This document shows positions 13,275 to 15,621 of a stretch of 15,621 bases of DNA, piece after piece; position 1 is the stretch's first letter, and each line of letters begins with the position of its first letter. Under the pieces are notes generated by a model that ran no database searches, had not been told where the DNA came from, and was given only the letters and a program-made list of their open reading frames with translations. The stretch is from contig CAZAPU010000017.1 of NCBI GenBank assembly GCA_964487215.1, positions 1 to 15,621 on the forward strand. Direction: 5' to 3'. The position numbers were made by a program, and so were the translations under genes. This DNA comes from CAG-611 sp964487215. Its GTDB lineage: Bacteria; Bacillota_I; Bacilli_A; RF39; UBA660.

Positions 13275-15362
13275 TTAATTTACCTTTTTAATACTTTTAT
13301 GATTCTTTAAAAATTGTTTAATGCCTATTTTATTATTAAATGCTATAGATATTATATTATTGTTAATTCCTATGACAACTCCTAATCCAAATTTATCATG
13401 TTCAACTTTATCACCATATTCATAATTTACATCTTCAGTATATATGTTTTTTTCTTTTTTGACAATTTTTGTATTATCAGCATTCTCAAAATCTATTAAT
13501 TCTTCATCTATTTCATTAATAAATCTACTTGGAATATTTACTTGTTCTTTACCAAAAATCATCCTCTTTTTAGCATTAGTTAAAAATAATTTTATTTTTG
13601 CTCTAGTTATAGCTACATACATTAATCTTCGTTCTTCTTCTAGTTCTTCACTACTATTAAACGAATTGTAATGTGGAAATAATCCTTCCTCTAATCCTAC
13701 TATAAAAACATAAGGAAATTCTAATCCCTTAACTGAATGCATTGTCATTAAACTAATTCTATTTGGATCATTTTTATATTCTTCGACATCACTAACTAAT
13801 GATACTTCAAGAAGAAATTCTTCTAGTGAAATAAGCCCTTCTCTTTCTTCAAAAGATTTAGTAATTGATTTAAATTCCTCTAAGTTCTCTAATCTTATAT
13901 CCGCTTCAAGTGTTTTCTCTTCTTTTAATGCTTTTTTCATACCACTTTTGTCAAGGATTAAATCAATTAATTCTGTTAATGTAACTTTATCAACTTGATC
14001 TTTTAATTCTAAAATTAAATTTTTAAATTCTAATTCTTTTCCATCTTTTATTGCATCAAACATACTTGTATTATATAAAGATGCTGTCTTTTCAATATCA
14101 CTAATGCTTTTTAATCCAATTCCTCTTTTAGGAGTATTTATTGCTCTAGTAAGACTAATATCATCATTGCTATTATGAATTAATCTAAGATAAGAAAGTA
14201 AATCTTTTATTTCTTTTCTAGAATAGAAATAGAAACTTCCTACTACTTTAAAATTTAGATTTTGTTTTAAAAATTCTTCTTCAAAAACTCTTGATTGAGC
14301 ATTAGTACGATAAAGAATAACTATATCACTATAATTAACTCCACTTGCTAATAGCTCTTTTATTTTTCTTATGCAATAAAATACTTCATCTACTTCATCA
14401 AAGGCACGATAATAACTAAGTTTATCTCCCTCATCATTATCACTCCATAAGTTTTTATCTTTACGATATTCATTGTTTTTTATAATGGAATTGGCAGCAG
14501 CCAAAATGTTTTTACATGATCTATAATTTTGTTCTAATAAAATAGTTTTACAATCTTTATAATCTTTTTCAAAATTTAAAATATTTTTATAATTTGCACC
14601 ACGGAACAAATAAATACTTTGTGAATCATCACCAACAACACATAAATTTTTATATTTTGCACTCAACATTTTCACAAGTAAATATTGAGCATGATTTGTA
14701 TCTTGATATTCATCAATTAAAATATATTTAAATCTTTCTTGATATTTATTAAGAATATCAGGATTTTCATTAAATAGTTTTATTGGTAAAATTAATAAAT
14801 CATCAAAATCAACAGCATTGTTTTTAAATAAAATTTCTTGATATTTTTTATAAACTTTATAAATAACATCGTCTTCTTCACTTCTAACATATTTTTTATA
14901 TTCATTTGGCATCACAAATTCATTTTTTGAACTACTAATTTTATTTCTAATCATATATGGACTAAAAGTTTTAGAATCATAATTTAAATCTTTTAATATT
15001 TTTTTTATTAAAGTTAATACATCATCACTATCCATAATATTAAAATTTGATAAATAACCAAGTCTTTCACAGTTTTCTCTCAAAATTCTTACTCCAAAGG
15101 AATGAAAAGTTGATGCAATTAAAGAAGTTTTTCCTATCATTGATTCAATTCTATTTTTCATTTCTAATGCAGCTTTATTAGTAAAAGTTATAGCTAATAT
15201 ATTATAAGGATCTACATTATATTCTTTTATTAAATATGCAATTCTTGTCGTAAGTACTTTTGTTTTACCAGATCCTGCTCCTGCTAATATTAATAATGGG
15301 CCATCTTTGTGTAAAACAGCCGTTTTTTGCTTTTCATTTAAATTTTCAAGTATATCTTTCAT
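13275..15362 (-). CDS. pcrA: ATP-dependent 3'-5' DNA helicase PcrA (UvrD/Rep family)
   Basis: Superfamily 1A helicase for nucleotide-excision repair, rolling-circle replication and removal of RecA or RNA polymerase obstacles. In the 695-aa numbering: Q-motif region LNEKQ (8-12), Walker A GAGSGKT (28-34), TFTNKAA (59-65), Walker B DEYQDTN (217-223), motif III GDDSQSIYLFRGA (244-256), QNYRS (278-282), then TMHSVKGLEF and VAITRAK. The C-terminal KVEHDKFGLGVVIGI is the Tudor-like segment typical of PcrA. Motif III has Leu where family members usually have Arg before the aromatic residue. The ATG at 15362 is preferred: SD AGGTGA (15373-15368) lies 5 nt upstream, while the in-frame GTG at 15371 is inside that SD. 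First gene of the operon with galU and priA. Confidence 0.97.
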   Translation of the reverse strand: MKDILENLNEKQKTAVLHKDGPLLILAGAGSGKTKVLTTRIAYLIKEYNVDPYNILAITFTNKAALEMKNRIESMIGKTSLIASTFHSFGVRILRENCERLGYLSNFNIMDSDDVLTLIKKILKDLNYDSKTFSPYMIRNKISSSKNEFVMPNEYKKYVRSEEDDVIYKVYKKYQEILFKNNAVDFDDLLILPIKLFNENPDILNKYQERFKYILIDEYQDTNHAQYLLVKMLSAKYKNLCVVGDDSQSIYLFRGANYKNILNFEKDYKDCKTILLEQNYRSCKNILAAANSIIKNNEYRKDKNLWSDNDEGDKLSYYRAFDEVDEVFYCIRKIKELLASGVNYSDIVILYRTNAQSRVFEEEFLKQNLNFKVVGSFYFYSRKEIKDLLSYLRLIHNSNDDISLTRAINTPKRGIGLKSISDIEKTASLYNTSMFDAIKDGKELEFKNLILELKDQVDKVTLTELIDLILDKSGMKKALKEEKTLEADIRLENLEEFKSITKSFEEREGLISLEEFLLEVSLVSDVEEYKNDPNRISLMTMHSVKGLEFPYVFIVGLEEGLFPHYNSFNSSEELEEERRLMYVAITRAKIKLFLTNAKKRMIFGKEQVNIPSRFINEIDEELIDFENADNTKIVKKEKNIYTEDVNYEYGDKVEHDKFGLGVVIGINNNIISIAFNNKIGIKQFLKNHKSIKKVN

Positions 15363-15367
15363 GTTAA

Positions 15368-15388
15368 TCACCTAAATATATTATACCA
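15368..15388 (-). promoter_or_regulatory. Extended -10 promoter and SD of the pcrA-galU-priA operon
   Basis: Minus-strand TGGTATAAT (15388 to 15380), six bases, then SD AGGTGA (15373-15368). The predicted transcription start at about 15373 is the first SD base, for an 11-nt leader. The region 17 bp upstream is T-rich without a clear -35. Confidence 0.65.
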
Positions 15389-15415
15389 AAATAAATAATG
15401 AAAAAAAGCGAACAT

Positions 15416-15447
15416 AAAGAAAAAATCAAATATTACTATTTGATTTT
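15416..15447 (-). terminator. Terminator of the gene at the right edge
   Basis: An 11-bp stem, AAAATCAAATA (15422-15432) with TATTTGATTTT (15437-15447), closes a TTAC loop. On the minus strand it is followed by T-rich sequence (TT, C, TTT). The stop codon of the truncated gene (15448-15446) overlaps its start. Confidence 0.75.
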
Positions 15448-15621
15448 AATCATTATCAACTACTAAAACTGATGTTGTTGATGCAAAAGCTTTAGCTGCT
15501 CCGTCATATGATCTGAAAGCATGTCCACCTGCTCCAGCATTACTAGCATAAAATTCTCCTCTAGTATCCCACCATAATGATGACGAATAAGATATTTTTG
15601 CATAACCACCATTCCAAGTTT
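15446..15621 (-). CDS. C-terminal fragment of an unidentified Gly/Ala/Ser-rich protein
   Basis: Only the last 57 residues are in the window; the gene continues beyond the right edge. The readable end begins TWNGGYAKISYSSSLWWDTR and finishes with VLVVDND and a UAA stop at the terminator stem. It has no Cys and is rich in Gly, Ala, Ser and aromatic residues, which would suit a secreted or surface beta-rich domain, but I do not recognise it. This frame is preferred over a second open minus-strand frame because its third codon positions are A/T-rich like the neighbouring genes and its stop abuts the hairpin. Confidence 0.7.
   Translation of the reverse strand, partial: TWNGGYAKISYSSSLWWDTRGEFYASNAGAGGHAFRSYDGAAKAFASTTSVLVVDND

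Noticed and set aside
13444..13671. Plus-strand open frame inside pcrA
   Set aside because: Antisense to the conserved helicase C-terminal part; Ser/Phe-rich translation is a complement effect.
15398..15466. 22-codon plus-strand micro-ORF (MKKSEHKEKIKYYYLILIII...) resembling a toxin-like membrane peptide
   Set aside because: It has no SD upstream, spans the terminator hairpin and the end of the edge gene, and its Ile/Tyr run comes from the AT-rich stem.
15468..15621. Alternative open minus-strand frame at the right edge (LGMVVMQKYLIRHH...)
   Set aside because: Its third codon positions are G-rich, unlike neighbouring genes, and its stop lies away from the terminator. The other frame fits both criteria better.

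Overview
The window is a gene-dense, very AT-rich stretch (roughly a quarter G+C by eye) from a low-GC Gram-positive bacterium of the Bacillota. The evidence is strong Shine-Dalgarno (SD) sequences, TATAAT-type promoters, PcrA rather than an enterobacterial UvrD, and a YlbJ/YlbL pair. UGA is a stop: the pentapeptide gene ends with it and Trp is TGG, so the Mollicutes code 4 is unlikely. An uncultured Bacilli-type or clostridial lineage is plausible, but I cannot name a species.

Left block (1-5546, minus strand). A helper operon, ylbL-like membrane Lon/PDZ protease plus an overlapping unknown 141-aa protein, ends in a hairpin. A second operon, mutS, an MfpA-like pentapeptide-repeat protein and rsmI, is tightly coupled (17-bp overlap, then a 4-nt gap) and ends in a hairpin at the window edge.

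Middle block (5537-10246). ylbJ (plus strand) is divergent from ylbL and converges, with a 14-bp overlap, on a two-gene minus-strand pilin operon. That operon holds a 466-aa pilin-like protein with 26 cysteines and tandem Trp/Cys modules, then a small 174-aa pseudopilin. Divergent from them is a PilB/GspE/ComGA-type assembly ATPase with an unusual ~160-residue low-complexity C-terminal tail. This is a split type IV pilus-like set with no platform protein or prepilin peptidase in the window. I consider it the most interesting part.

Right block (10215-15388, minus strand). pcrA, galU and priA form one operon: a repair/replication helicase, UDP-glucose synthesis and replication-restart helicase. 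It ends in a perfect palindromic terminator shared with the pilus ATPase gene. At the right edge is the C-terminal 57 residues of an unidentified Gly/Ala/Ser-rich protein, followed by a terminator.

Regulatory pattern: three minus-strand housekeeping units (mutS, ylbL, pcrA) share one arrangement, an extended -10 TGNTATAAT, exactly six bases, then the SD. Transcription would start on the first base of the SD, giving 11-13 nt leaders. The pilus genes have longer leaders and no extended -10. No gene-free stretch exceeds 90 bases. I see no tRNA, rRNA, CRISPR, insertion sequence or attachment site.
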